Below are positions 35,501 to 45,180 of a stretch of 64,000 nt of DNA, piece after piece. Location of the stretch: positions 3,309,032 through 3,373,031 of the forward strand of contig JABAKD010000019.1 in assembly GCA_012845835.1 (NCBI GenBank). Reading direction: 5' to 3'. Both the position numbers and the translations under genes were made by a program. Within the stretch, counting starts at the first letter, position 1. Each line of letters starts with the position of its first letter. This DNA comes from Undaria pinnatifida. Its lineage: Eukaryota; Sar; Phaeophyceae; Laminariales; Alariaceae. The notes beneath the pieces were generated by a model that did no database searches, was not told where the DNA came from, and worked only from the letters and a program-made list of their open reading frames with translations.

Positions 35501-38500
35501 TGAGGGGTGGGAGGGAGGGGGGGATGAGGGGGAGGTTGTACACGGGCGCAGAAGAGCCGTTGTTTTTTTTTATCGCAGGGACAGTCAGTAGAGGATTGAG
35601 TGTCTTTTTGGTTGCCCGCTTCCGTCGGCGTACCGTTCGAGGAATTGGTGCTGCTCGGCGCGGCTTTTAGTTTCTGTTCATGTTCGTATCCTTAATTCCT
35701 CTCTCTCGCGTAACCGTGGAAGACTTTTGATTGGTCTTGCCTGCCGCGTGCCTTGCTTGTGACTCGACTCGTTTGGCCGCAGGTGCTAACTTTCCGAGTG
35801 CCGCCATTCTACTCGCTCATCGTGAGGACCCTCACCATCCTCGAAGGCCTGGCGCTCTTCGTCGACCCGGACTTCCGCCTGATCAAGGTGAGGGAACACC
35901 CGGCATGCTGTCATATGATAGGATACCGGTATTTTAGGGCGCGTCAAGACGTCTGTTGGCCTTATTTTACTGACGCTATAGTGGAGAAGCACCCCCCCCG
36001 TTCCCCCCCCCCCCCCCCCCACCCCATCTCCCCCCCCGCCACCCCGCTCTCCACCTCACCCCCCCCCCCTCCCCCCTCCGCCCCAACCCCCGTCCCCACC
36101 CCATTCCACCCCCTCCCACACCCCCTCTACCCAAATCAATATACAGAACCCATCCCGCCCGCCTGCTACCCCTGGTACACCCCCTACCCCCCCTCCCCGG
36201 CTCCATCCTAACCCCCATCCTCTCGCGCCCTCTCCCCTCCCCCGCCCCTCGCCATCACCGCTTAATCGCTGAAACCTACTGAACCAATTGAATATTGTCA
36301 CCAAAATACCGCGAGGACAGGGCGCTTACCCTTACGTGGCGAAGCAGATCCTGAATGAGGACAAGCCTGAGATGGTAGGGCTAATGAAGGCCACGCTTAT
36401 CACGCCGGAAGGAAACATCGCCTGGCGTCGGCTGGAGCAGCTCGTGAGTACCTAAGTACGATGGCGTGTGTTGGGGATGGGGGCTTGTGGGTTGGGTTGG
36501 GTTGGGTTGTTTTGGGTAGGGTTGGGTACGGTTGCGGCTGGGATTGGTTTGGTGTGCGACAGTGTATGAGTGGCTGGGTGGGTGGGAGGGTGGGTGGTTG
36601 GGTTGGTGGGTGGATTGGTGGGTAGGTGTTTATGTGTGTGCCTAAGATGGTTATTGCGTGGGACAGACTGAAGCAGCTCGTGCGTGTGAACTGCGTGTGA
36701 AAAATGTGATCGATGCTTGTGTGTAGAGAAACATATCGTGGGGTCGACTGGAGCAGCTCGTGAGTGATATCGACGTGTGAAAATGCCGTGTGCGTATGGC
36801 CGCCCTATTGCATCCGTTGGTAGAACAGTGCTCGCCTCAGCTATGCCTACAGTGAAAGTAGTTTGTCTCATTTACTAAAAACACGCCATTGATGTCGAAA
36901 ACCCTCCCCTTTCGTGATTTCCTTAGGTGACTATATCGGGGGCGGCGAAGGTGGTCACAACGAAGAAGGAGTTCGAAGAGCTCAAGGCGGCCCAGGCCAA
37001 GTCCGACATCAGAGAGAAATTCGCGGGCGGCTTGGGCGAGGTTGATCCAGAGGTAAGCCTCCGCTTTCCGCTAGGTTTTTGATTTTTCATCAGTTGGGGA
37101 ATTCCGTTCAGGTTTTTGGGCGGCTTGGGCGGAGGATCGATCCTGGTATCGCCCTCTGTTTTCTGCTGGGTTTTGGATATGATATTCCATCCGTTGGAGA
37201 ACCCCGTTGGAATTTTTCATCAGTTCGTGCAGAACAGCCTGCCGATCAATTCACTCATATGGCAATATCATACCATCGCGCCCGTCATACGAGTTACTTT
37301 CTAGGCAAATGACTACGCTGATGCGAAGCTTTTTGTCCTCTCCGCACACGGAAAAAAAAAAATTAACGAGCCCCTAATTTTTTTTCGATTTTTTTTTACA
37401 CTTGGAAATTATATATGTTAGACGTTCAGGTCCCCGCCCCGCCCGTCCAGCCCATTGGGAGTACTAGGATTGAGGAAGTCGAGATAGTGATAATACCCCC
37501 TTTTTCGTGTTTTCGTTTTCTGGGTGGCTATCTCACCTTCTTGGCCAAACCTTACAGAGTTCGGCCGACGAAGGCCGGCAAGTCCACGGTTTCGGCTTAC
37601 CCGAAGGGGCGAGGTTAACATCAAGTCTGCGCTTTGCAGATGGACAGAAACTGGTATCCAAACGAACGTGTATGGAGCTTAAGCTTTTTTTACCCGGATC
37701 TCCAGGAGGATCTGAAAAAAAAAGAGGAAAATTGGGCGTTTGTTTTTTGTTGCCTTTTTTATGCAGGTGAATCTGGACCTGACTATCTCGGTGCTGACAT
37801 TTTTGCTCTCGGACAACGCGCTTTTCTTGCGCGAGCCGCTCATCAACGAGCTCCTTGACACCATGGACGAGGTGGGCTGCTGTTCACGAGGCTTGGATGC
37901 ACGGTATCGAAAAGTATCTGTTGTTCTGCCGCTGCCATGCCTGTGTCTCTTGTCTCTTGTCTTTCCGTCTCCTGCTGTTGTCGCTGTCTTTTTTTACTGT
38001 CTCGGATGACGCCTGCTATGACCTGGCCTGGGTTTTTTCGAAGGTATAAGTTTGTTCTGTCGCTGCCATGTCTGTGTCTCTTGTCTCTGTCTCTCCGCCT
38101 CTTGCCGTTGTCGCTGTCTTTTTTTTGTCTCTAATGACGCCTTCTATGACCTGACCTGGGTTTTTCTAAGGCGCTTCAATTAAGGAAAGATCTTCAGTAT
38201 CTCACCCACGAACGAACTTGGAGGAAGTATGTACCTGGTACCCTTAATCCGATGAACAATGATACGACCTACATCCCATTCCACGCGTGCTATAACATGG
38301 ATAGCACTATATACAATGTGTATGTAGTGTGGGGGCGGTCCCGAGGAACACGAAGAAGGCGAAGAAAGCAAGGAAGAACGCCGCCGGGAAGCTCCGCCGA
38401 GAGAGTGTAAGCAGGCGTGTTCCGAGTGGGAGCCCCAAGGAGGTCCTTATAGTCAAGCAGATTCCATGAACAAATCTTGCCGACCTATTTGTAGGTACTG

Positions 38501-41500
38501 CATGTCTATATGTAAAATATGCACTTTTTTGTGTTTGGCATGCTGTTCTTGGGCGGCCGAGGTTTTTTTGGCTACGGATTCAGCAAGGGGGCCGTCGGTA
38601 CATTACGACGCTTGTCTGGATCCCTGCCGAGCCCCGTGGCGGTGCTTCGAGCATTCAACGTGGCTGAACTCTTTTTTGTCAAGGGTTTGTGTTCCGCCTC
38701 GCTAAGACGAGCAGGTGCATGGAAAACCCCACATTTGTTGTAGTTCGTTTAAAAAATAGCCCGCTCCGACGATAAGATCTGCATCCTCCAATGCGACAAC
38801 AATGAAACACACAACGTCGGGCCTCATACCAGGTAAATGAATCATGCAACAGCAACGAAACAAGCAGTAGCCCATACTTATCATTGGGACACCTGTGTTC
38901 CCTCTCTTCGACTTGCGACGCCCCCGGGATATCAACTAAACCCCATCCAAAAGAGGCACCTTGTGTACACATATATATATTATTGAATATTGACACACAC
39001 CCAGTAGAAATATTTAAGCCTCGAGGTTAGGTCTTAAGTACTTCCAACTGGAAGAGCTGGGCCATTCGATATTTTGACCTAACGCATATGAAAAACACCA
39101 CATGTCTAAAACTCGAAATAGTGGTCTCTTTCAGTACGCATAAAAAGAAAAGCCGAGGAAAGATCAAACTTATACTTGAGAATAGACTATGATATTTCTG
39201 CACTAATCCAGACGCAGATGGCAAGACGAGGATTTATCTCATGAGTCAGCACATGAGTGGGTGGAAACTTCGAGAAAGACCCTCCCCTGCCCATGATGTG
39301 CGAGCTTGAACAAACGGCCGAAACAAATACCTGGTACCTGGTAAAAACATTGAGTGCTTCGTACTCCATACTCGCTTCATATGTAGGATACCTCGCGGGC
39401 GTCTGCCGCCTTCGGCGTGCCTCAGTGTGGCAGTCAGTACAGCAACACAGCAGGACTGGCCCTCAACCCGGTTCAATTTTCAATCCCCGAAATGTAGGCA
39501 TTCGCGGGAAAGAGGCAACAGGGTCGTAAACTGCAGCAGCTCCGGCCATGCGCTACGTCGGGCACAGAAACCAAACAAAAAAAATGTGTCATCGAAAAAT
39601 TAAAGCCTCAGGACGAGAGAGCAGGAGGAGCGCGAGCGCGCGACGAACTATGTCAGAGTCCCAGCTCTCTGACCGCAGAGAACGCTGGGGTAGGAGGAGT
39701 CTCGCGGGCGTTTTCCACCGGCTAGTTGTGCTGTAGTTGGGTTGGCTGTTGGGGTGCTGGTTGTCTGTGTGTTGTGCTGTGTTGTTTTTGTTTCGTGGTG
39801 TGTTGTGTTCTGTGTGTGATCGATCCTCGTAAATGAACACGGGATCCTTTTCAAGTAATAGTTCGTAGAGGCATGCCGCTCCACGAGAGCGGGATGCCTC
39901 TGACCACCGCCAACGTTCCTGGTGGTGTTGTACATGCAGGTTGATTAACCCGGGTTGGGGATACACCTAGCGGCTTGCTAGGTTGAGCGTTGCAATTACT
40001 GGGTGTGTGTGCTGTGCTGCTGCTGCAGAGTGTCTGTTGGCGTTGCCTCGAGCTTTTGTCGTCTGAAATGCTGTTGTTTGCTGGAAAATACTCGGAAATT
40101 TGCTTCAAATATGCACTTGGGCCAAAATGTGCCCAAGTGCATATTTTGGGAAAATCCACATCTCACCGTGGTCTGCCGTGGTCGTTAGGTCAATAAAATA
40201 GACCTTTTTTTTAAAAACACGATAGGGCTTAATTTGGTTTAGAGCAAAAAATATAGGCATATCGTCAGGCTTAAATATGTCTAGTAACACGCGCAATTGG
40301 GGTACCACACACGGCTTGCAAAGATGGGTTTCGACGACATGTTCTATCTCGCAGCTGGAGTATATTTTAGTTTTTTTGCATTATGTCCTAATCCTATCAG
40401 CCTGTGTACAATACATTTTACATACCACTTTACGTGTTTTCTTCCACTTTTGCACTTTTTGGCCATCTAATTCTGCCATGATATATAGCAGATACACGCT
40501 TTTTGCATCTAATATGCTTTTTGCATCTAATTCTGCCATGTAATATAGCAGATACACGCTTTTTGGCCATTCTTTCTGTCTAACGGAGCTCCGACAAACC
40601 GAGTACGACGCAATATCGCTGTAGAACGGTATGTTGTATTGGTGTGCTTCTACCTGGTATATTACATGGCTAAATACCTACCTGGTCTTAATAGACTGGA
40701 AGCCATGGGGTTTTTGATCGGGTTGAGTTTTCGTTTTCGTTTTCGTTTTTTTTTCTGCAAATCGGTTTTTGGCGAGAGGCGTTTAGATCCTGTACGGTAA
40801 CGACGGCGTGACAGCCCTCTAGCAAATACAACTGCGCCGTTACCGTGGTACTAGCAGTACTGTTGGTACCACAAGTGCTACCCTTTTTCCCTTTCTTTTT
40901 CACACACATCTACTTTCCGGCTTCTGGACAAGCAGTTGCCACAGTGTCACAGGTGTCGTCCCTTCTTCCCCCTGGTTCTTGCCTTCAATTTTTATCGCGC
41001 ATAGGGTTCAGCAATCCCACTGCTCGTCGATTTTTTATCGAGTGTTGCTAACTCACGCTCTCGCGCTTTCCGCAGCTATGCCTTCCTGTCCTGTATCCCC
41101 TTCCCCTTCCCCCCCCCGCCTCCCCCTTTTTTTTTCTTTTTTTTTCCTTCATCCCGTTTATTATACTCGCACTATTCTCGCGCTCCCTCCCAGTAGCAAC
41201 TCAGATCCGGGATCATGTAGCGGGCCTTCCTCCCCCGTCCCCACAACGGTACGTGCCTTTATTTTTTCGCGAGGATAATTCGGCTTGTTCTTCCCTCTTC
41301 GACTCGCGTCGAATTGTGCGCCTTATCCCCTACTGATGTACCCCTTGTCTCGCTCGTGCCCCCTATCCCCGGTTGCCGGGTCTGCAGTTGAGTGCGGCCT
41401 CCTACAATTTCGCTTCGGCGGCGACGAGGGGTCTCCTGCCGAAAAGCAGGGAGGCGTCTACCCAGAAAAAACTCGACGCTGTTTGGGGTGTAGTTCAGCA

Positions 41501-44378
41501 GGTTGTAGAGGTACGTAATCCGGTGGGTGGGTGGGTGGGTGGGTGGGTAGGTGGGGTGGAGTAGGGGGGGGGGGTGAGTGGGTGGGTGCGTGCAGTGGTC
41601 GGTTCGTAGCTGGGTGGGTGGGTGGGTGGGTGGGTGGGTGGTTGGGTCCACTACTGCAGCGACACGACAACCGAAACTTCTCAACTGCTTGCTTTGGGGT
41701 TCGTTTTGGTTGGGTTGGGTTGGGTTGGGTTGGGTTGGGTTGGGTTGGGTTGGGTTGGGTTGGGTTGGGTTGGGTTGGGTTGGGTTGGGCCGGGTCGGAT
41801 CGGGTCCGGTGGGTGGGCAGGTGGGCGTGTGAATCGGTCGGTGGGTGGGATACGGTGATGTGTGAACCTCCGGGGGGTGTATCTGTTGTACTACTCGTAC
41901 TGCTGCAGCATCAGGAGGGTCAGTATAAGTATGGATGTTTGGGGTGGGTGGGCAGGTGGGCGTGTGAATTGGTCGGTGGGTGGGATACGGTGGTGGCGTG
42001 AAACCAGGGGGGGTGCATTAGTTGTACTACTCGTACTGTCAGGAGGTTCACTATAAGTAGGCATGTTTGGGCTGTTTGGGCGGTGCAAATAGTCCTCCCC
42101 CCCTCCCCCCCCCTCCCTGCTCGTCTTCTCGCCCGCGTGACCTCCCCGTTCTCCCTCAGAGTAATGCCGCGAAGGAACAGCAAGGGGGCGGAAGGGGCGG
42201 GTTGAACCCGGGGTACCCCCAGCTCCGAAGTTTATTCACTTTTTTGTCTGAGGTGCGGGCTTTTGGCTTTGAGGCTTAGCATTGCCGGCAATAGGCATTC
42301 GGGATATATTCTTGCGAGCAATCGGCTGAAACATTAATATTGGCCATAATAATATTGGGCAGGAATGTGTTCTTGATGTTTTGATGTGTTGTAGGGTGGT
42401 AGTACTTTGTTGGCGAATTGTTTGTTTGGGGGAGACTGTTCGAAAACTCTTTTTTAGTTGATTGGCGTGAATCGATAAGAACACCAGCTACTCGTATGCT
42501 AAAGGGAGCGATCTGTGTAGAGATCTCCAGCCATGCTCTTTTCGGTGATAAAATTTGAGTTTTGGGGTGAAGTAAGGAGTAGATTATCGAGTAAAAGATC
42601 CTCAGAAGGCAAAAAAAAGAGCCAGTGCGCCTCAGTGCGCCTTAACCGTAGCCGGTATCATGACGTCATGTCACCACGACGACCAACAAACTTGCTGTGG
42701 ACGGGCTGTTGTTGTTCTCGCGTGGCTTCACCCTTGGGGGCCGTGTATAGCGACCAGAAGAAAACAAAACAAAAACGCGGATTGCGGTATTTTCAAGTGT
42801 TTGCCGGTAGCGTGAGCGCGCAGCGGTACAAGCAGGATTGTCCTGTGCCGTTCCCGTACGAGTCTTTGCATTGTTGTCGTTCGGAAGCCAGTTTTGTCAT
42901 CGCTAACCAGCAGTGGCCGATGCCGTAATCGTCCATTTTCGTCGTCAAAATTTCCCCTCTGAAGTCTCCAAAGGGTTAACTCACTATCGCCACGATCTGA
43001 ATAGGTGTTGAGCGACCCGAAGACCAGGCAGCAGCTCGGGCCCGTCCTCGATCAGCTGGGGGAGTTTGGCCGAGAGGTGAGCCGGCGGAAATCGAACGTG
43101 CCTATCAAGTACCTGGTATATACAGGTCGTGTTTTCCGGCCATGCCAAATCTCCTCGGTGTTGTAAGTATCAAGCAGGGCGTGTCAAAGAGAAGGTCGGT
43201 AAGTGGTGGCGTGTGCCTACATATTTTGTTTTGCCATCTATATGAACTTTAAGAAGACCATTCAGCTGTGAAATCGAGAATTTCGTCGAAAAATCTCATT
43301 TTGCAAGCTGCGTGTTATGTTATAAAATAATTTCAAATACGGTCTACTATAGCTGTGAGTTCGACCAATTCATTCATTGGTGTCGATACTGCGTGTGCCG
43401 ACATTTTTTTTATTGCCATCTATATGAAATTTGAGAAGACAATTCAGTTGTCAAAAAACGATAAATTCGTCGAAACTCACATTTTGCAAGCTGCGTGTTA
43501 TTTTGTTTACTATTTCTAATACCAGGTACGTCGATGCAACTCTGAGTTCGATCAATTTCATTCAGTAGTCAATTCTTTTTTTGCAAGCTGCATGATACTT
43601 CCGCCGCGCGTGTTCACAGATGTATTATTAATCTTTGAGGATATAGGACCCCTCTGGATACTGCCAGGGTGAACAGGCTATTCGACCGCATGTCGCTCAA
43701 AGCCATTTCACGTGCCCGTACCACGTAGTTAGCGTAATAACGGCTATCGAATGAAAGTCGTGTACCGCGTTGTTCTTGTTCTTCGCGATAGGTGTTGCGC
43801 CGAATGTTCTCCGGAGCGATGATAGCGACGACGCCGACTGGTGTTAAGCTGTAACCTTTTATTAAAAGCAAAGGAAGGCTTGAACCGTTTTTTCGATCTG
43901 TACGCGTGTGTCCGCCCGTGATGTGTGAATGATCTCGTCAGGTTTTTGCCCGAATCGTAGAGCGACAGGCGACCAACGTCGTCCGTGGCGGATTCGGCTT
44001 GCTGAACGTTGGTCAGGCACTCCCTGCCCTCGCGGACGTATTGGACGCTGTGTCTCCCCCTAGCCAAAGGTAAGCGTGGACAGGGACACTATTGCATGTG
44101 CGAGCAAGCGTTTTGCGGTCTAGCGGTCTCGAGAAATCGGGATCCTGAGAGACCGACGCTGAGGCTGAGACGATAATAAACACCATTGTTGCGTCGGGCG
44201 CTGTCGGGCTGTCACGACTCGAACAGTATCTGCTATTGTACTGGTGCGCCGGGTGTCTGGTACCGTTATATATGGAGATGATTTTCACTGATTGTGAGAG
44301 CAGCAATTCTGGGGGCGATCACGTACAAGCTGCAGCAGGATCACGTACAAGCTGCAGCAGGACCATCTCCTGTTGTGA
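21534..44378 (+). CDS. ABC1/AarF/UbiB-family atypical kinase, ~20 exons over 23 kb
   Basis: Exons (start-end): 21534-21626, 22428-22496, 22855-22947, 26282-26440, 26749-26874, 27683-27783, 28485-28617, 31436-31497, 31768-31880, 33098-33203, 34481-34558, 35117-35252, 35783-35887, 36321-36443, 36927-37052, 37767-37871, then 41388-41510, 42160-42252, 43005-43076, 43942-44069 and a candidate last exon 44339-44378. Each junction is GT..AG and phase is kept. The spliced protein shows the family signatures in order: KxGQ, Ala-rich loop, VAVK, ExD, HADPHxGN and DFG. ABC1 kinases act in mitochondria or plastids and support ubiquinone, plastoquinone or tocopherol metabolism; which one applies cannot be told here. 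Exons between 37872 and 41387, if any, are unresolved. Confidence 0.88.
21776..21851. repeat. (GGT)n microsatellite
   Basis: Nearly pure GGT repeats in intron 1 of the ABC1 kinase; poly-Val and poly-Gly frames here are artefacts. Confidence 0.85.
22661..22775. repeat. GTT/GGT/GCT trinucleotide tract
   Basis: Degenerate trinucleotide array in intron 2, just before exon 3. Confidence 0.75.
23141..23320. repeat. (TTGACC)n hexanucleotide array
   Basis: About 30 copies of TTGACC with TTGATA/TTGGCC variants in intron 3. Open in several frames (poly Leu-Thr on one strand, Ser-Arg on the other). Confidence 0.85.
24363..24657 (+). repeat. MITE-like repeat M1 in intron 3 of the ABC1 kinase
   Basis: Head gcgctacgatagaggtagca; core acccaaaatcggcgg; middle aagccatgggtttgg; tail gtggtgcccctgtttaccg then tagcatgcgtc. 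The tail reads as a degraded inverted form of the head. Confidence 0.65.
25105..25166. repeat. (CCCT)n microsatellite
   Basis: About 15 perfect CCCT units in intron 3. The same motif recurs at 32984-33013 and 62123-62142. Confidence 0.9.
25255..25700 (+). repeat. dispersed repeat D2, two or three head-to-tail partial units
   Basis: The word gagtcactcgcgcg (or cgtgcgagtg) recurs at about 25288, 25378, 25456 and 25617. Between units is a repeated ctttgaccgatgctgagat. The last unit (25440-25690) matches the copies at 6870 and 44950 in full order. Confidence 0.6.
25716..25972 (+). repeat. MITE-like repeat M1, best-preserved copy
   Basis: Starts cgtgctacgatagaggtata and ends cacctctatcgtacgaagca. 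The two ends are imperfect inverted repeats (CGTGCTACGATAGAGGT against CGTGCTtcgtACGATAGAGGT when flipped). Contains the ccttaacccaaaatcgtcgg core and cctaggccatggggttttt. About 257 bp, no ORF, directly after a D2 repeat. Confidence 0.7.
26282..28617 (+). CDS. ABC1 kinase, N-lobe exons 4-7
   Basis: Exon 4 (26282-26440) gives the family-defining KxGQ motif (TFIKSGQALSLRGDL). Exon 5 (26749-26874) ends with the Ala-rich nucleotide loop equivalent (DPVASASIGQ) and is completed by exon 6 (27683-27783) VYKARIRKTGAVVAVKVQRP, where VAVK provides the ATP-binding lysine. Exon 7 (28485-28617) has the acidic E-x-D-Y-x-x-E helix (FNELDYVKEAYNCIRF). Exon 6 ends in phase 2 and is completed by the first base of exon 7. 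All four match the canonical order with no missing key residue. Confidence 0.92.
26938..27640. repeat. GACC/GACT tetranucleotide array, ~700 bp
   Basis: Fills almost the whole intron between exons 5 and 6. Units are mostly GACC with GACT, GATC and AACC variants. The minus strand reads as long Ser-Val-Gly-Arg frames in all three registers, which are not genes. Confidence 0.9.
27797..28095. repeat. GGT/GTT-rich trinucleotide region
   Basis: Degenerate GGT and GTT repeats in the intron after exon 6 of the ABC1 kinase. Confidence 0.75.
28680..28770. repeat. (TAC)n microsatellite
   Basis: TAC/ACT repeats directly after exon 7 in intron 7, followed by a region with repeated ggtcgggccggg words (28800-28920). 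Confidence 0.85.
30165..30478. repeat. minisatellite, ~4 units of 75-90 bp
   Basis: Each unit has ttctccgcattgaaa(c)gc, then ctgaaaccgcttcacccggtt, then gcgcattac. Four diverged units are seen in intron 7. Confidence 0.7.
30648..30775 (+). repeat. MITE-like repeat M1, head only
   Basis: Head acgcgtgctacgata then gaggtaggtacc and the core gaacggagctccttaaccca with aaaatcgccgg. The body is replaced by the minisatellite that follows. Confidence 0.55.
30776..31205. repeat. minisatellite, ~5 units of 80-105 bp
   Basis: Units contain agcacgggtctgctc, gtgtttcacttttc, agtattctttgtttttgcg and tgtgta. They become more complete toward the left. In intron 7. Confidence 0.75.
31436..34558 (+). CDS. ABC1 kinase, catalytic-core exons 8-11
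   Basis: Exons 8 and 9 (31436-31497, 31768-31880) encode ELYGDIPGILVPGVDLSLTT and RVLVQEWVEGEKGPWKEDG, the hinge and following helix. Exon 10 (33098-33203) holds both catalytic motifs: FFHADPHRGNLL (usual HADPHPGN, with Pro replaced by Arg) and the metal-binding YLDFGMM. Exon 11 (34481-34558) is ALIGATMGLQNRDMRLIASN, the conserved NRD helix. The splice acceptor of exon 11 lies in a duplicated ~90-bp block (34318-34497), so two almost identical acceptors precede it; only the second leads into the conserved exon. Confidence 0.92.
31517..31705. repeat. TTG/GTT trinucleotide tract
   Basis: Degenerate GTTGTTGTTG repeats filling most of the short intron between exons 8 and 9. Confidence 0.75.
32305..32546. 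repeat. (CAGA)n array with G-run
   Basis: A long run of G is followed by CAGACAGA/CAGGCAGA tetranucleotides in the intron before the catalytic exon 10. Confidence 0.85.
33530..33818 (-). repeat. MITE-like repeat M1, diverged copy
   Basis: On the minus strand: head gacgcatgctgcgatatagg, then aaggtataccattttttggc, core gatcctcaacccaaaagcgc, and tail aaacggtgcacggctac. In the intron between exons 10 and 11. Confidence 0.5.
34000..34325 (-). repeat. MITE-like repeat M1, diverged copy
   Basis: On the minus strand: head cacgtgctacgatatata, then cgacggagctccttaaccca, and the later middle motif caggccatggactttttac. It abuts the duplicated splice-acceptor block of exon 11. Confidence 0.5.
34318..34497. 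repeat. ~90-bp tandem duplication spanning the exon 11 splice acceptor
   Basis: Copies 34318-34406 and 34408-34497 share ccctttccccctgtt, cttcgcggcgttcttgccac, cgaccttatc and the acceptor ctgccgaag|gtatgc. The first few bases of exon 11 are also duplicated. Only the second acceptor leads into conserved coding sequence. Confidence 0.75.
34881..35080. repeat. C-rich polypyrimidine tract
   Basis: A long C/CT-rich stretch upstream of exon 12. A similar one occupies 35990-36250 upstream of exon 14. Frames here are compositional artefacts. Confidence 0.75.
35117..37871 (+). CDS. ABC1 kinase, C-lobe exons 12-16
   Basis: Exons 35117-35252 (GFLPDETDVGTLAPALENAI), 35783-35887 (FRVPPFYSLIVRTLTILEG then FVDPDFRLIK), 36321-36443 (GAYPYVAKQILNEDKPEMVG), 36927-37052 (Lys/Glu-rich linker ending GGLGEVDPE) and 37767-37871 (SVLTFLLSDNALFLREPLIN). 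The RVPP..LIVRTLTILEG, DPDF, AYPYVAK and LLSD..FLREPL segments are the conserved C-terminal parts of ABC1 kinases. Lengths are 45, 35, 41, 42 and 35 codons with phase kept throughout. Confidence 0.9.
35990..36250. repeat. C-rich tract
   Basis: Nearly pure CCCC with interspersed A, T and G in the intron between exons 13 and 14. Confidence 0.75.
36480..36630. repeat. GGGTT / GGGT repeats
   Basis: Short telomere-like pentamer and tetramer repeats in the intron between exons 14 and 15. A larger version is at 41521-41830. Confidence 0.75.
37872..41387. other. long intron region of the ABC1 kinase with unresolved small exons
   Basis: Exon 16 ends in phase 0 and the next firm exon (41388) starts in phase 0, so direct splicing is possible. 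A candidate extra exon 38171-38226 (ALQLRKDLQYLTHERTWR) has good borders but ends in phase 2 and needs a partner. A basic open stretch at about 38340-38460 and a frame at 38540-38660 (GFFGYGFSKGAVGTLRRLSG) are other candidates. The region also has a tandem duplication (37916-38170), a D3 repeat (40300) and an M1-like fragment (40700). Confidence 0.45.
37916..38170. repeat. ~127-bp tandem duplication carrying an intron end
   Basis: Two copies share ctgccatg.ctgtgtctcttg, ttgtcgctgtctttttt, atgacgcc and ctatgacctg.cctgggttttt followed by an AAG acceptor. The second acceptor would lead into the candidate exon 38171-38226. Confidence 0.7.
41388..44378 (+). CDS. ABC1 kinase, C-terminal extension exons
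   Basis: Exons 41388-41510 (ASAATRGLLPKSREAST, then KLDAVWGVVQQVVE), 42160-42252 (Gly-rich SNAAKEQQGGGRGGLNPG), 43005-43076 (VLSDPKTRQQLGPVLDQLGE) and 43942-44069 (VFARIVERQATNVVRGGFG). All are in phase. They extend the kinase by about 140 residues of mostly helical, unrecognised sequence. The last donor leaves phase 2. The best continuation is 44339-44378, giving RITYKLQQDHLLL and a TGA. A 22-bp duplication (gatcacgtacaagctgcag...) places two acceptors side by side here, so the last exon is a proposal. Using the acceptor at 44361 would instead give a 52-codon tail. Confidence 0.7.
41521..41830. repeat. (GGGT)n and (TTGGG)n arrays
   Basis: GGGT tetramers flank about 18 perfect GGGTT pentamers (41707-41789). 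A diverged copy of the following ~60 bp (ggtgggcaggtgggcgtgtg) repeats at 41810 and 41946. All in the intron after exon 41388-41510. Confidence 0.85.
43205..43600. repeat. tandem repeat, 2-3 units of ~165 bp
   Basis: Units contain ttgccatctatatgaa, gaagac.attcag, aattcgtcgaaa and ttttgcaagctgcgtgttat. In the intron before exon 43942. Confidence 0.65.
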
Positions 44379-44944
44379 TTTGCTCGTTGTTTTTCTCGCG
44401 TTCCTCCCGCGACGATGGCCGAAACAGCACTGTCCCATGATAGGACCATCCGTTTGTCGTGAAGCCCACGTAATGCTAAACTGCGCGAAACTGTTAGCTA
44501 CTGCACGTGGGAGCTAAACGCCACGCTTCGGCGCGAAGCGGGGGCATGTGGCAGCGTTTGTTATTGTTGATGATGTGTTTTACGGACGGAGTGGCGTGTG
44601 TTACGCTTGTGTTGATTTTTTGCCGAGGACAGGTCCGGGGGCCGACAAGGAAGGTCGACAAATTGACGCGGCGGCGGTGGACCGAAAGGGAGAAAGCAAG
44701 GACGCGCGAGGCACGAAAACCTTTCGTATTCATGACATCATCACACGAAAGTACCCTATCAACGGGCCGTGCAACACCTTTCGGATTTATTGTTATCATT
44801 TGCGCGACGTAACCGTAGCGAGGGGCGCCGCGCGGCACCTTATTCCTCTTGAGGGGCCGCGCAGCACCTTAGTCGTAAGGAGGGGCCGCGTGGACCCCTG
44901 ATCCTTGTGAGGGGCCAGGCCAGGAGCCAGGATACGGAAGGAAG
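44379..44944. other. 3' flank of the ABC1 kinase, nothing firm
   Basis: Contains a short degenerate repeat (gaggggccgcgcagcacctt at about 44849 and related words at 44818 and 44884). No gene recognised. Confidence 0.35.
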
Positions 44945-45180
44945 ATGACTTTGGGGTCTGTTGTTGCGGTGGGTCGGGGTCACTCGCGCGGATGACCCCC
45001 CTGTTCCTTCGCTCTCGTGCTGTTTCAATTGTGCGCGATGTCAATCTGCAATGGAATGGTAAGCTACGCTCTGCGCCGAAAAAAATCGTCTAAAGTAGTT
45101 TGGTCCGTGGAGTGCCGAGTCACTCGTGCGAGTAGCCTCAATTCCTGTAGTAAAAAAGGGGTTATGATAGCCTAGGGTAT
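44945..45180 (+). repeat. dispersed repeat D2
   Basis: Contains ggtcactcgcgcggatgacc, cccctgttccttcg, gcaatggaatggtaagcta, gcgccgaaaa and gagtcactcgtgcgagtagc. Matches 6870-7090 and 25440-25690 in order. The words gtggaatggtaagctaagct at 26010 belong to the same family. Confidence 0.6.

Noticed and set aside
38466-38743. Frame with GFFGYGFSKGAVGTLRRLSG as a firm kinase exon
   Set aside because: Its splice borders and phase do not fit the neighbouring exons, so it is mentioned only as a candidate.
41531-42001. Gly-Trp-Val-rich ORF
   Set aside because: Produced by GGGT and GGGTT arrays; also not a telomere, as it is internal and flanked by kinase exons.
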